Part shown: positions 34,749 to 44,773 of the stretch, one piece after another | Layout of the letters: the number at the start of each line of letters is the position of its first letter | How positions within the stretch are numbered: the first letter of the stretch is position 1 | NCBI RefSeq assembly: GCF_000702885.1 | Contig: NZ_JNKO01000005.1 | Span: forward strand, 62,001-126,000 | Direction of reading: 5' to 3' | DNA: 64,000 bases | Source: Oribacterium sp. P6A1 | GTDB taxonomy: Bacteria; Bacillota; Clostridia; Lachnospirales; Lachnospiraceae | The notes under the pieces: generated by a model | Told to the model about the DNA's origin: nothing | Seen by the model: only the letters and a program-made list of their open reading frames with translations | The model's database searches: none | Position numbers and translations under genes: made by a program

Positions 34749-35537
34749 TCATGCCCTCACCTTTGAAAAGTCGATGCTGCATTTTCCTCCGGATATACCC
34801 ACAGGTATCTCGGCATCAAAGTCATACTGCTTCGGGGCATAGTCTTCATCCATAAACTCATGAACATAAACTGTTCTATGTTTGGAATCTATGATCCAGT
34901 ACTCCTTAACTCCGGCATTCTGGTATTTATATAGTTTAAGTACCATATCCTTGCTTCTGGAGGAAGGTGATAATATCTCAACCACCAGTTCCGGCGCACC
35001 CTCGTATCGTATTCCCTTTTCGTCATATTCTCCGCAGATCACCAGAAGATCCGGCTGCACCATGGTGTAATTGTCTTTATCAAGTCTTACATCACAGGGA
35101 GAAAGATAGACCTCGCATGGCATGTTATGCTTTGCAGCACATTCTCTGAATAAAACAAAAATATCACCCAGTATCCTCTGATGAGTCAGAGACGGGGCTC
35201 CCATATCATAAATAACCCCATCTATAAGCTCAACCCTCCGGTCATCGGGTATGGCATAGTAATCATCTATGGTATATCTCTTTTTCCCCCCCTCTGCCGA
35301 ATATGCCACTGCTGTTTCAGATACCACACCACTTTCTGTATGTGTCACTTTTGTATAGTCAACCGGTCCATCACCAAGAACTTTTGAAAGCGCATCTATG
35401 GTAAGTTTTCTGGGAGCTGTGGTTTCTCCGCTCATTATCTTCTGAACAGTTCCCAGGGGGACACCTGAAAGCTTTGACAGCATCTCATTGGTATAACCTT
35501 TTTCGGTTTTTTTCTTTTTCATCTCCTCAATAGTCAT
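34749..35537 (-). CDS. HTH-Uma2 fusion (DUF820 nuclease-like protein)
   Basis: This 262-residue protein joins an N-terminal XRE-type helix-turn-helix (MTIEEMKKKKTEKGYTNEMLSKLSGVPLGTVQKIMSGETTAPRKLTIDALSKVLGDG) to a Uma2/DUF820 domain (about 85-260). The latter shows the PD-(D/E)XK-like pattern QPDLLVI...ELVVEILSPSSRSKD...KLYKYQNAGVKEYWIID. Stand-alone Uma2 proteins lack the HTH, so this looks like a self-regulating or DNA-targeted version. The role is unknown; the family is widespread and not demonstrated as a restriction enzyme. The ATG at 35537 follows GGGAGG. A multi-arm palindrome at 35650-35697 lies about 110 bases upstream and could be its operator. Confidence 0.85.
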   Translation of the reverse strand: MTIEEMKKKKTEKGYTNEMLSKLSGVPLGTVQKIMSGETTAPRKLTIDALSKVLGDGPVDYTKVTHTESGVVSETAVAYSAEGGKKRYTIDDYYAIPDDRRVELIDGVIYDMGAPSLTHQRILGDIFVLFRECAAKHNMPCEVYLSPCDVRLDKDNYTMVQPDLLVICGEYDEKGIRYEGAPELVVEILSPSSRSKDMVLKLYKYQNAGVKEYWIIDSKHRTVYVHEFMDEDYAPKQYDFDAEIPVGISGGKCSIDFSKVRA

Positions 35538-35649
35538 AATCGTACCTCCCAAGCGAATTCATAAATCCTGCTTTTAAATCTGACATGAAGATGTCATCCG
35601 GATTGGCTGATATGTACTTTCAATTATAACCTGTTTATTTTTATCAATC

Positions 35650-35697
35650 AACCATATTTGGATATTAAATGGATATTAAAATATCCACATAATATCC
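35650..35697. promoter_or_regulatory. Compound palindrome with four GGATATT arms
   Basis: Two direct copies of TGGATATTA (TTTGGATATTA, ATGGATATTA) are followed by two inverted copies (AATATCCA, TAATATCCAAA). The outer arms TTTGGATATTA/TAATATCCAAA pair perfectly. No T-run follows. Two stacked dimer sites for the adjacent HTH-Uma2 protein are a reasonable reading. Confidence 0.45.
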
Positions 35698-35702
35698 AAA
35701 TG

Positions 35703-35989
35703 GCGTTTTTGATACTTAGGCTGCCTATGTTTAAAACGTGTTTTTCATCGAAGCCTTTATGTGAAACTGTCACAAATCCATTAAAGCAAGGCTATCAAAA
35801 AAGATATATATCTTATATCGAAAAATATAATTGTGAGTGCGATAAACAAAAGATATGTCTGCCATTCCCAACCCGGAATCTCAAAAAGTAAAGGAATTAT
35901 CAGAAAGTATATATAACTTTCAGAAATCCTTCGGGATATAATGATTCTATTACATACGTGTAAGAGCGCTGCTCCCGGAACGATTCGAT
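35703..35989. other. Intergenic stretch without recognised gene
   Basis: This is AT-rich sequence with a short palindrome AGATATATATCT near 35800. I see no convincing coding frame or RNA structure. The right end leads into recurring-motif copy 8 and the small-membrane-protein operon. Confidence 0.4.
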
Positions 35990-36017
35990 GTCGGCTTTTG
36001 ACACTCACGTCATAGGA
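35990..36017 (+). promoter_or_regulatory. Copy 8 of recurring motif
   Basis: GTCGGCTTTTGACACTCACG is followed by TCATAGGA. It lies about 25-45 bases upstream of the first gene of the three-gene operon and is the copy nearest the consensus. Confidence 0.55.
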
Positions 36018-36038
36018 TCAGTGCCCATGGAGGTAAAA

Positions 36039-36257
36039 ATGAACTCTTTTTATATGTGGTTTGCGCCATTTTTTCTTTTTTTCATCTTTTCACTTGGTTT
36101 ATTTATATGGGATGGCGTAAAAGCCAAAGAAGCGGGAAGGAAAAGAAAGACCTGGATTATGGTTTTAGCCGTCATAAGTTTCGGATTGATGGCAACAGTG
36201 ATCATTTTATCCGTGCTTTTGCTGCTTCTTACCATAGCGATAGTTCAAAACATGTAA
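36039..36257 (+). CDS. Small two-TM membrane protein
   Basis: This 72-residue protein has two hydrophobic segments (MWFAPFFLFFIFSLGLFIW and IMVLAVISFGLMATVIILSVLLLLLTI) joined by a short basic loop DGVKAKEAGRKRKT. The ATG at 36039 is preceded by GGAGGTAAAA; the open frame extends upstream through the recurring motif and is not expected to be translated. It is the first gene of a tight operon with another small TM protein and a phosphate-binding-like protein. The family is not recognised. Confidence 0.7.
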   Translation: MNSFYMWFAPFFLFFIFSLGLFIWDGVKAKEAGRKRKTWIMVLAVISFGLMATVIILSVLLLLLTIAIVQNM

Positions 36258-36277
36258 TCAGGAAAGAAGATACAGAT

Positions 36278-36421
36278 ATGAGCGACAAAGTGTTTATACG
36301 AATCCTTGTTTCCATAGTCGCAGCAGGAGTCATCATCACGGCTTTACATGCTGCCTATATTTATTATGCCTATGAGCATTCTTCAATCATATACTTTATT
36401 TCAAAGGAGCTGTGGCCATGA
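36278..36421 (+). CDS. 47-residue single-TM protein
   Basis: This short protein, MSDKVFIRILVSIVAAGVII..., has one strong hydrophobic helix (8-30) and a Tyr-rich tail. It begins 20 bases after the preceding stop with a purine-rich GGAAAGAAG site, and its stop overlaps the next start (ATGA), suggesting translational coupling. The family is not recognised. It is too short for routine gene calling but its position in the operon supports it. Confidence 0.6.
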   Translation: MSDKVFIRILVSIVAAGVIITALHAAYIYYAYEHSSIIYFISKELWP

Positions 36422-37407
36422 AAAAAACAGCTGTCATAGCGGCTTCCGTCCTTTTCTTTGTATTTGTCAATGTCTTTTTATACACATCCGTCACCCGCCG
36501 TCTCGGTAATAATTACAGCGGTATATCACAGACAAAAATGGTGGATGTGGCAAGATATCTTCCTTTTGAAGATACTTCGGATCTTGCAAGGACAGGTTCC
36601 TCCATGCATTTTTCAAAGGAGGATGACCTTCCTGTACTTGATGGTGCTGCGGCACTGGTTCCTGTATATGCCTCAGTCATAGATTCAGTTTATCCGGAAG
36701 GGTCTGTCACCTATGAGGGTGGCTCTTTTTCAGATGATAATCAGTACGGAGAAAATTTCGCAGAAGACAGTGTTATGCAGTATCAGAACACTATCCGCGG
36801 GTTCGATGCTCTTCTCGATGGTTCTGTAGATCTGTTCTTTACTGCACATCCTTCGGAAAAGCAGATGGAAACAGCAAAAGAAAAAGGCATAGATATCGAA
36901 CTGGTTCCCATAGGACTTGAAGCATTTGTATTCTTCGTAAATAAAAACAACCCTGTAGACAGCCTTACCGTTGATGAGATAAGGGGAATCTACAGGGGAA
37001 AGATCACAAACTGGAAGGAAGTGGGCGGTGCCGACAGAAGCATTAACCCGCTTCTCAGGATCAAAAATTCCGGAAGCCAGACTATGATGGAAAAATTCAT
37101 GGAAAATGACATGCTGAAAAGTCGCAGCATATTCGCGATATTCGGAGCCTCCATCGGGTATTCTTTCCGGTACTATCTTTCGGGAATGGTGGCAAATGAT
37201 AATGTCCGTATGCTTTCCGTAAACGGCATTTATCCCGATGCAGAAAACATCAGAAACAGCCGGTATCCCTTAACCGCCGCCTTCTATGCTGCCTGCCGAA
37301 AAGATAATACAAATCCCAATGTTCCAAAACTCGTTGACTGGCTACTGTCAAAAGAAGGTCAGAAACTGATAGAAGAATGCGGTTATGTGGCGATAAATCC
37401 CATCTGA
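36418..37407 (+). CDS. Membrane-anchored PstS-like substrate-binding protein
   Basis: This 329-residue protein has an N-terminal signal/anchor (residues 3-24, no lipobox Cys) and an exported two-lobe PBP domain like phosphate-binding PstS. It includes the hallmark KNSGSQTMMEKFM, YRGKITNWKEVGGAD and VPIGLEAFVFFVNKNNPVDSLT. There is no Pst permease nearby, so it is more likely a sensor or scavenger than part of a complete ABC importer. The ATG at 36418 follows AAAGGAGCTG and overlaps the upstream stop. The two small TM proteins encoded before it may be its membrane partners. Confidence 0.82.
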   Translation: MKKTAVIAASVLFFVFVNVFLYTSVTRRLGNNYSGISQTKMVDVARYLPFEDTSDLARTGSSMHFSKEDDLPVLDGAAALVPVYASVIDSVYPEGSVTYEGGSFSDDNQYGENFAEDSVMQYQNTIRGFDALLDGSVDLFFTAHPSEKQMETAKEKGIDIELVPIGLEAFVFFVNKNNPVDSLTVDEIRGIYRGKITNWKEVGGADRSINPLLRIKNSGSQTMMEKFMENDMLKSRSIFAIFGASIGYSFRYYLSGMVANDNVRMLSVNGIYPDAENIRNSRYPLTAAFYAACRKDNTNPNVPKLVDWLLSKEGQKLIEECGYVAINPI

Positions 37408-37415
37408 TCCAACAG

Positions 37416-37493
37416 CTATATCTCCTTTTCATAAGCTTCTGCAATCTCCTTAAGCCGCTTTTGAAGATCCTCTTTCAGGGCTTTACTAATCAT
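37416..37493 (-). CDS. Possible 25-residue ORF after GH1 gene
   Basis: Nine bases after the GH1 stop, an ATG opens MISKALKEDLQKRLKEIAEA..., a strongly amphipathic helical peptide ending in TAG. Only a weak AGCGG site precedes it. It may be a real small protein, a gene remnant or chance. Confidence 0.25.
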   Translation of the reverse strand: MISKALKEDLQKRLKEIAEAYEKEI

Positions 37494-37502
37494 TCTACCG
37501 CT

Positions 37503-38981
<1,479 letters not shown>

Positions 38982-39015
38982 CTATAGGTTAATGTAGTAT
39001 TTCATGATGCCAAGG

Positions 39016-39030
39016 ATACAATACTTGTAT
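39016..39030. promoter_or_regulatory. Short palindrome between IIBCA and GH1 genes
   Basis: ATACAA-TAC-TTGTAT has perfect 6-bp arms. Either an operator or part of an internal promoter; no regulator is assigned. Confidence 0.25.
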
Positions 39031-39136
39031 ACATAATCAAAATCCTTTACTGTATGAACAAAAACTTGGATTGATTCCATATACCTTGATCAAACTGCAC
39101 CGTCAGCATCATGATATCATAATATAAAATCTGTTA

Positions 39137-41056
39137 TCAAACCACTGTCAGAAGGCATTCGCCGTTCTTTACTGTAGCACAATCTGATGCCTTTACAGAA
39201 ACATAATCTTCTGAATTGGTTACAATAACAGGTGTGATGATCTTCTTTCCGGCATTTTCAATAGCCTTAAGATCTGCAGTCATGAGAAGGTCACCCTTCT
39301 TGACATGTGCACCTTCTTTTATCTTGTATTCAAATGGTGCCCCCTGAAGCTCAACTGTATCGATTCCCACGTGGATAAGAAGCTCAAGACCTTCATCTGT
39401 AGCCAATCCGATGGCATGCTTTGTATCCATCATAGAGGTAACAACACCATCTGCAGGAGCGTAAACATTACCATCTTGAGGAATGATAGCAACACCTTCT
39501 CCAAGTGCTCCGGAAGAGAAACCTTCATCAGGAATTTCTGACATAGGTACAACCTTACCTGTTAAAGGTGCGGCGATCTCAATCTTTTTTACCATTGGCT
39601 TGTTGACTTCAGCATTTTCAGCAGCAGTTTCTGTCTCTGTTACAGTTGTCTCTTCTTCTGCTTCCTCTTTGTAAAGAATCATTGTAAGCACAAACGGAAC
39701 TGCAATTGCGATAACAGCACCGATGATACCGAAGTAAACACCGCTCATAGGATTTTCACCACCAATGAAAGTTATGATGGAGAACAGTGAAGGTGAACCA
39801 CCCATGGTATAGCCCTTAACACCTGTGATACCTGTGAAAAGACCTGCAATACCTGCACCTATAACCGCTGCGATCATTGGCTTAACCTTTGCAAGGTTGA
39901 TACCGTACATGGCAGGCTCTGTGATACCTGCAACTACTGCAGAGATACCACTGGCGATACCTTCTGACTTTGTATCTGTGTTCTTTGACTTAAATGCAAC
40001 ACCAAAAGCTGCGCCGCCCTGGGCAAGATTTGAACAGAACATGGTAACCATTACGATAACGTCAAAACCCAGTGTTGCAAGGTTATTCATGCAGAGAGGT
40101 ATAAGGGCATAATGCATACCTGTCATAACGATAAACGGCATTGCAGCTGAAAGGATACCTACTGTGAGCCATGGAACTGTGTTGTACATTGCAGAGAATA
40201 CTCCGGCAAGAACATTACCGATGACATTACCGATAGGTCCCAATACACAGAGTGCTACAGGAGTACAGATAAGGAGGAAAAGCATCGGCTTAAGGAAAGC
40301 CTTTACTACGTTAGGTGATACACGGTCGGCAAAATTCTCAACAGCCTTCATAACCGGAGCCATAAGAAGGATAGGCAGTACGGATGAAGTATAGGTGGCT
40401 GTTATTACCGGAAGACCGAAAAGTGATGTGGAAGGCATTCCCATGAAGGTTCCGAGAGGAAGGTCCGCGTTAGAACCTGCCATGAGATTTACGATGTCAG
40501 GATATACCATCATGGTTGCTATAACCATATAAAGGGCAGGTGAACCGTTAAGCTTCTTTGCGATCTGGTAAGCCAGGAAAACCGGAAGGAAATAGAAGAA
40601 AGAATCTGCCATTCCATAAAGGATCACATAGCCTGAGCTTGCTTTGTCCATCATACCGAAGGTTACAAGAAGAGTAAGGAGAACCTTTACCATACCTGTT
40701 CCAAGCATGGCAGGAAGAAGCGGAGTCATACAGCCGGCAACAAATCCGAAGAGTCTCTGAACTGCATTTCCTGTGGGTTTTGCAGCCGCAGCGCTTCCTT
40801 CAGTGAAATTTCCAAGCTTTGCAAACTCCTTGAAAAGATTTGATACTTCATTTCCGATAACGATCTGATACTGACCGCCCTGCTTTACGATGGATTTTAC
40901 TCCTTTGATGCTCTTTACTTTTGCATCGTCAGCCTTTGCCGCATCCTTAAGTGTAAGACGAAGACGTGTCATACAGTTGGTTGCACTTGTAATGTTCTCA
41001 ACTCCGCCTACGGCAGCGAGAATCTTTTTCGAAGTCTCCTGATAATCGAGTGCCAT
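39137..41056 (-). CDS. PTS beta-glucoside transporter subunit IIBCA
   Basis: This 639-residue BglP-type permease has a IIB domain at 1-80 with phospho-Cys28 (TSATNCMTRLRLTL), a IIC channel at about 105-455, and an acidic/Thr linker (EEAEEETTVTETETAAENAE). The IIA domain (about 495-639) has active-site His562 in LELLIHVGIDTVELQG and partner His547. It phosphorylates beta-glucosides during uptake. It lies directly downstream of the LicT gene and its RAT-controlled terminator, so expression depends on antitermination. Its IIA could also serve the IIA-less permease at 24089. Confidence 0.94.
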   Translation of the reverse strand: MALDYQETSKKILAAVGGVENITSATNCMTRLRLTLKDAAKADDAKVKSIKGVKSIVKQGGQYQIVIGNEVSNLFKEFAKLGNFTEGSAAAAKPTGNAVQRLFGFVAGCMTPLLPAMLGTGMVKVLLTLLVTFGMMDKASSGYVILYGMADSFFYFLPVFLAYQIAKKLNGSPALYMVIATMMVYPDIVNLMAGSNADLPLGTFMGMPSTSLFGLPVITATYTSSVLPILLMAPVMKAVENFADRVSPNVVKAFLKPMLFLLICTPVALCVLGPIGNVIGNVLAGVFSAMYNTVPWLTVGILSAAMPFIVMTGMHYALIPLCMNNLATLGFDVIVMVTMFCSNLAQGGAAFGVAFKSKNTDTKSEGIASGISAVVAGITEPAMYGINLAKVKPMIAAVIGAGIAGLFTGITGVKGYTMGGSPSLFSIITFIGGENPMSGVYFGIIGAVIAIAVPFVLTMILYKEEAEEETTVTETETAAENAEVNKPMVKKIEIAAPLTGKVVPMSEIPDEGFSSGALGEGVAIIPQDGNVYAPADGVVTSMMDTKHAIGLATDEGLELLIHVGIDTVELQGAPFEYKIKEGAHVKKGDLLMTADLKAIENAGKKIITPVIVTNSEDYVSVKASDCATVKNGECLLTVV

Positions 41057-41143
41057 TGTTTTACTCCTTTTATTGAATAATGTGTTAAATGATGTTTTAT
41101 TTCCAGACAGTGCGCATCTGTCTTAGATACTTAGGTATAAATG

Positions 41144-41326
41144 AAAAACGGGCAAGACCGGAAACATCTTAAAAGCGAAATATCAAAGCACTGAAAATGG
41201 GAGTATAACCAAAAAATCCATGTGGACTATTAATCCGGCTTTCAGGTGAATGTTTTTCATGGACATTCACACATAAAATTACTCAGTGAATATATTTTCG
41301 TTTTTAATGAATCCAGGTCTTGCCCG
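41144..41326 (-). terminator. RAT-exclusive terminator with long loop
   Basis: The 5' arm CGGGCAAGACC (41326-41316) lies inside the RAT. The 3' arm GGTCTTGCCCG (41159-41149) pairs with it perfectly and is followed by TTTTT (41148-41144). The arms are about 155 bases apart, with an inner hairpin GTGAATGT/ACATTCAC at 41246-41270. Forming the RAT would sequester the 5' arm. Confidence 0.7.
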
Positions 41327-41342
41327 CTTAAGGTCACAATCC
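41315..41342 (-). promoter_or_regulatory. LicT-type ribonucleic antiterminator (RAT)
   Basis: The minus strand begins GGATTGTGACC, then TTAA, then GCGGGCAAGACCT. The spacing and conserved bases match the known LicT/SacY RAT (GGATTGTTAC...GCAGGCAAAACCT). It lies between the licT stop and the IIBCA start, as expected. Confidence 0.85.
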
Positions 41343-41401
41343 TGTTTATGAAAGTGTGATCACCGAATGCGAACTTCTGGTCAGCATACGGTAACCTTTA
41401 T

Positions 41402-42250
41402 TTATTTAGATCTGATCCTTCGCGTCACGCGCTCTATATGGATCAACAGGTAAAGGCGTTCATCCGAACTTATGTCATAGTGATATTCAATCAGAATATA
41501 ATCCGCTATCCTGTCAACACAGTTTTTTACATGGACGAAACGTCCGGATAACTCTGTGAATATGTCATCATCTTCTGTATTTTCATAGCATTCCCTGGAA
41601 AGGATACGCTTTGCAAAAAACTTAAGATGTGTGAGGAATCTCTGATAATTCCACTCCTCTTCATCAAGCTGTGACTGGAAAGACTGCTGTACGATATCCA
41701 CAACACTTCCTATGAGTTTTGAAACCTCATCCGGGGAAACAGTGGATCTTTGGGCAAGTTCTGCATTAACAAAATGATATGCAATAAATGCAGCCTCGTC
41801 CTGAGCCATATCCGCTCCGAAACGTTCTTTCAAAACCTTCAGTGCATACTTTCCTATCCTGAATTCTGCAGGATATATTCGTTTGATATCCCAAAGCATG
41901 GGATTATCCAGTGAAACATTTTCACGGCTTCTCTCAATGCTTCCGGCCATATGATCACAAAGAGGAAGTATGATTCTGTCAGAAACAAGGACATGACACT
42001 CTTTCCTCGCATACTCGAGTACATCCTCTGCAATTTCCCAGTATTCATCGGGAATCTCTGTGAAGAGTTCCTGAAAATGGCGGCTTTCCGAAGCATTCTC
42101 CGGGATAAAACGTCGTTCAATCCTGTCTTCTTCAAGACTGTCACCGGTTTTTTTCTGAAATCCGATGCCCTTTCCCTGACAGATCGACTCATTCCCATCC
42201 TTGTCACGGACCAGCACCATATTATTGTTAAGTGCTTTTACAACTTTCAC
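41402..42250 (-). CDS. licT: LicT/BglG-type RNA-binding antiterminator
   Basis: This 282-residue protein has an N-terminal CAT RNA-binding domain (MKVVKALNNNMVLVRDKDGNESICQGKGIGFQKKTGD) and two PTS regulation domains (PRD1 about 70-170, PRD2 about 175-280) with conserved His residues such as in PLCDHMAGSIERS and FIAYHFVNAE. It binds the RAT downstream of its own gene when beta-glucosides relieve PTS inhibition. The start is placed at GTG 42250: GGAGG sits six bases upstream and gives the usual family N-terminus. The ATG five codons earlier contains that ribosome site itself. Confidence 0.93.
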   Translation of the reverse strand: MKVVKALNNNMVLVRDKDGNESICQGKGIGFQKKTGDSLEEDRIERRFIPENASESRHFQELFTEIPDEYWEIAEDVLEYARKECHVLVSDRIILPLCDHMAGSIERSRENVSLDNPMLWDIKRIYPAEFRIGKYALKVLKERFGADMAQDEAAFIAYHFVNAELAQRSTVSPDEVSKLIGSVVDIVQQSFQSQLDEEEWNYQRFLTHLKFFAKRILSRECYENTEDDDIFTELSGRFVHVKNCVDRIADYILIEYHYDISSDERLYLLIHIERVTRRIRSK

Positions 42251-42468
42251 AAAAGACCTCCGCATAAACCAAGAATCATAGGGACAAAAAAAGACAGGGC
42301 TATACGCATAAAAAACACTGAATCATCTACAGTCAGTATAATCTGCGTGAGCCTTGCCTGCATTACCAGTCACAAATCACGAAGATTACTATAACAAATA
42401 GGATTCGATTTGTAAATTTGTACTGTTTTACAATTTTCTATATGTTTTTTTAGTTAAATATTACAAGG

Positions 42469-43590
42469 TCACATGGTTATCAACTCATATTCACGTGTCC
42501 CAAGACCGATCTTTTCTGCATGTTCCAGGGTCTCTTTCCATCTGATATTGGGATTGGAATCAAAGAAATGGTCGTGATGATGATGCCAGCCCGGTTTATT
42601 TAAATTATCCGAAAGCTGGCTGTTGGGCATAGGAGCCGACCTGAGACATGCATCCACACATGCCTGATCAAGAGCAACCGGGTCAAATGATGCAAAAAAT
42701 CCCACATCCGGCAGAATAGGAGCATCATTCTCTCCGTGACAGTCACAGTTAGGTGAAATATCCCGTACCAGACTTATATGGAAGCATGGTCTGTCAGCAC
42801 ACACAGCAGCGCTGTACTCCGCTATCTTGCGTCCCAGTATCTCATTTGCATCCCAGTTCATGTTTTCTATTGCATCAAATGCGCAGGCACCTATACATCG
42901 GCCACAGCCTTTGCAGAGGTTCTGGTCAATATGAGCCTTTTTATTTTCATAGTATATGGCATTCGAGCCGCATTCCTTCGCACAGCGGCCGCATCCACGG
43001 CACATGTCCTCGTGAACTGAAGGATGTCCGCTGTTGTGCTGCTGCATTTTGCCTGCGCGGCTTCCGCATCCCATACCTATATTTTTTAAAGCGCCTCCAA
43101 AGCCGGTAGACTCATGTCCTTTAAAGTGGGTAAGAGAAATAAAGATATCTGCATCCATCACAGCTCTTCCTATATAAGCAGTCTTACAATACTCGCCGTT
43201 AGGTACCGGAATCTCTATATCATCTGTACCTCTTAAACCATCTCCGATGATTATCTGACATCCGGTAGTAATGGTATTGAAGCCGTTGATATTGGCACAG
43301 TCCATGTGCTCAAGGGCATTCTTGCGTGACCCCGGATAAAGGGTATTGCAGTCAGTTAAAAAGGGTATGCCTCCCTGTTCTTTGACCACGTCAGCAACAG
43401 CCTTGGCATAATTCGGTCTAAGATATGACAGATTGCCAAGTTCTCCAAAGTGCATTTTGATTGCAACAAACTTACCGTCCATATCGATGCTGCCTATACC
43501 TGCCTTACGTATCAGCTTCTGCATCTTGACAGTCAGTGACGTTCCCACAGTTGTTCTGAAATCTGTAAAATATACCTTTGATCCGGCCAT
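42469..43590 (-). CDS. DUF362 protein with two [4Fe-4S] motifs
   Basis: This 373-residue cytoplasmic protein has an N-terminal DUF362 domain (AIKMHFGELGNLSYLRPNYAKAVADVVKEQGG ... TDCNTLYPGSR) followed by a ferredoxin insert with two clusters, CRGCGRCAKECGSNAI and CKGCGRCIGACAFDAI, about residues 195-245. The physiological substrate is unknown; members are predicted electron-transfer or Fe-S-dependent enzymes. The ATG at 43590 follows AGGAGGAGAA. That ribosome site directly abuts the seven-T run of the terminator that ends the esterase gene, so any transcript through here must escape termination or start inside the stem. Confidence 0.87.
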   Translation of the reverse strand: MAGSKVYFTDFRTTVGTSLTVKMQKLIRKAGIGSIDMDGKFVAIKMHFGELGNLSYLRPNYAKAVADVVKEQGGIPFLTDCNTLYPGSRKNALEHMDCANINGFNTITTGCQIIIGDGLRGTDDIEIPVPNGEYCKTAYIGRAVMDADIFISLTHFKGHESTGFGGALKNIGMGCGSRAGKMQQHNSGHPSVHEDMCRGCGRCAKECGSNAIYYENKKAHIDQNLCKGCGRCIGACAFDAIENMNWDANEILGRKIAEYSAAVCADRPCFHISLVRDISPNCDCHGENDAPILPDVGFFASFDPVALDQACVDACLRSAPMPNSQLSDNLNKPGWHHHHDHFFDSNPNIRWKETLEHAEKIGLGTREYELITM

Positions 43591-43600
43591 TTCTCCTCCT

Positions 43601-43647
43601 AAAAAAATAATCATCCTGAAACACAAAACTATGTTTCAGGATGATTA
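43601..43647 (-). terminator. Terminator abutting DUF362 ribosome site
   Basis: TAATCATCCTGAAACA / TGTTTCAGGATGATTA is a perfect 16-bp stem with an 8-base loop and is followed on the minus strand by seven Ts and then AGGAGGAG. It closes the esterase gene. Confidence 0.9.
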
Positions 43648-43681
43648 TACCTTATTTACTAGAGCAGGTGTCTCAATTTTT

Positions 43682-44605
43682 TCAGTACTTCCACTTCTTA
43701 GGGTTTTTCACTTCCTCAACCATATCGAAGTAAAGTTTTTCGGCTTCTCCGAAGATTCCCACACGACGGGTCAAAAAACCGTGCCTTGTTCCCAGAAGTC
43801 GTTTGCAGGTAACGGATACTCCTGCCTGAATAAGCATTCCCGCAAACTTTTCTCCTTCAGGTCCCAAACTATCGGTTCCGCCGGTACAGATAAGGAACGG
43901 ATTCAGTCCCTCAAGCTGTTCTCTTTCTGCATATACAGGTGACACTCTCCAGTCAGTTTTATTCTCACCGCCTGCATACCATTCATTATAGAGAAGTCCT
44001 CTCTTTTGAAGCTCGATGGACTCAGGTGTAGCATCCGGTCCAAGCTTTGATACAGGATCTGCTGCAAGGTCAAGCGGGGGATATGCAAGACAGGTGCGGC
44101 AGATCTTGAAATCAGGCTTTTCACCCCTTCGCTCCTTTTCATGATTCATAAGCGTTATAACGGTTGCCATGTTTGCACCTGCACTGGCACCGCTCAGGAT
44201 GATACGTTCAGGGTCAATGTCAAACTCCTCAGCATGCTCATAAACATACTTTACCACTGCATAGCCTTCATTGATCGCATAAGGATATGCCTTCTCCGGA
44301 GCCGGTTTATAGTCAATGTCTATCATTAGACATTTTGTATTGAAAGCCACCACATGGGAATAGTTCACATCCTGTCCGCGATAAGGCTTAACAAATCCGC
44401 CTCCATGAAGCCTTATGATAACAGGCCCCCTTGTTTCCATGCCTTCCGGCTCATATATGTAAACCTTCACAGCCTCCTCACCTTCACGTAGTATCATCTT
44501 TTCATAGCTCCTCTTTAAAGGAAACTCCTTCAGAAGCTCCTGATCCGGTTCTATACCATGAGCACCATCTCTTACATTGCTCAATGCTTCATTATTTTCA
44601 TTCAT
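43682..44605 (-). CDS. HSL-type alpha/beta-hydrolase esterase
   Basis: This 307-residue protein is of the hormone-sensitive-lipase/acetyl-esterase group: oxyanion motif RLHGGGFVKP, nucleophile Ser in LSGASAGANMA (GxSxG), and late acid/His residues (CTGGTDSLGPEGE; GTRHGFL). There is no signal peptide, so it is cytoplasmic. It may deacetylate sugars released from plant polysaccharides, but this is only contextual. The ribosome site is GGAGAAG. Confidence 0.87.
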   Translation of the reverse strand: MNENNEALSNVRDGAHGIEPDQELLKEFPLKRSYEKMILREGEEAVKVYIYEPEGMETRGPVIIRLHGGGFVKPYRGQDVNYSHVVAFNTKCLMIDIDYKPAPEKAYPYAINEGYAVVKYVYEHAEEFDIDPERIILSGASAGANMATVITLMNHEKERRGEKPDFKICRTCLAYPPLDLAADPVSKLGPDATPESIELQKRGLLYNEWYAGGENKTDWRVSPVYAEREQLEGLNPFLICTGGTDSLGPEGEKFAGMLIQAGVSVTCKRLLGTRHGFLTRRVGIFGEAEKLYFDMVEEVKNPKKWKY

Positions 44606-44773
44606 TGTCTTCTCCGTCCTGTAGTTCTTCCGGTACTGATGCTTCCCCTATATGGAAGCATATATAATACCTGTAATTCTTTATATTTAAATTCAATCTA
44701 TACTCATACAAAACTGTTTTCGCCCATTATTCCGATATACCGGCGCATCCTCACCGGGGCAACACTAATTTTC

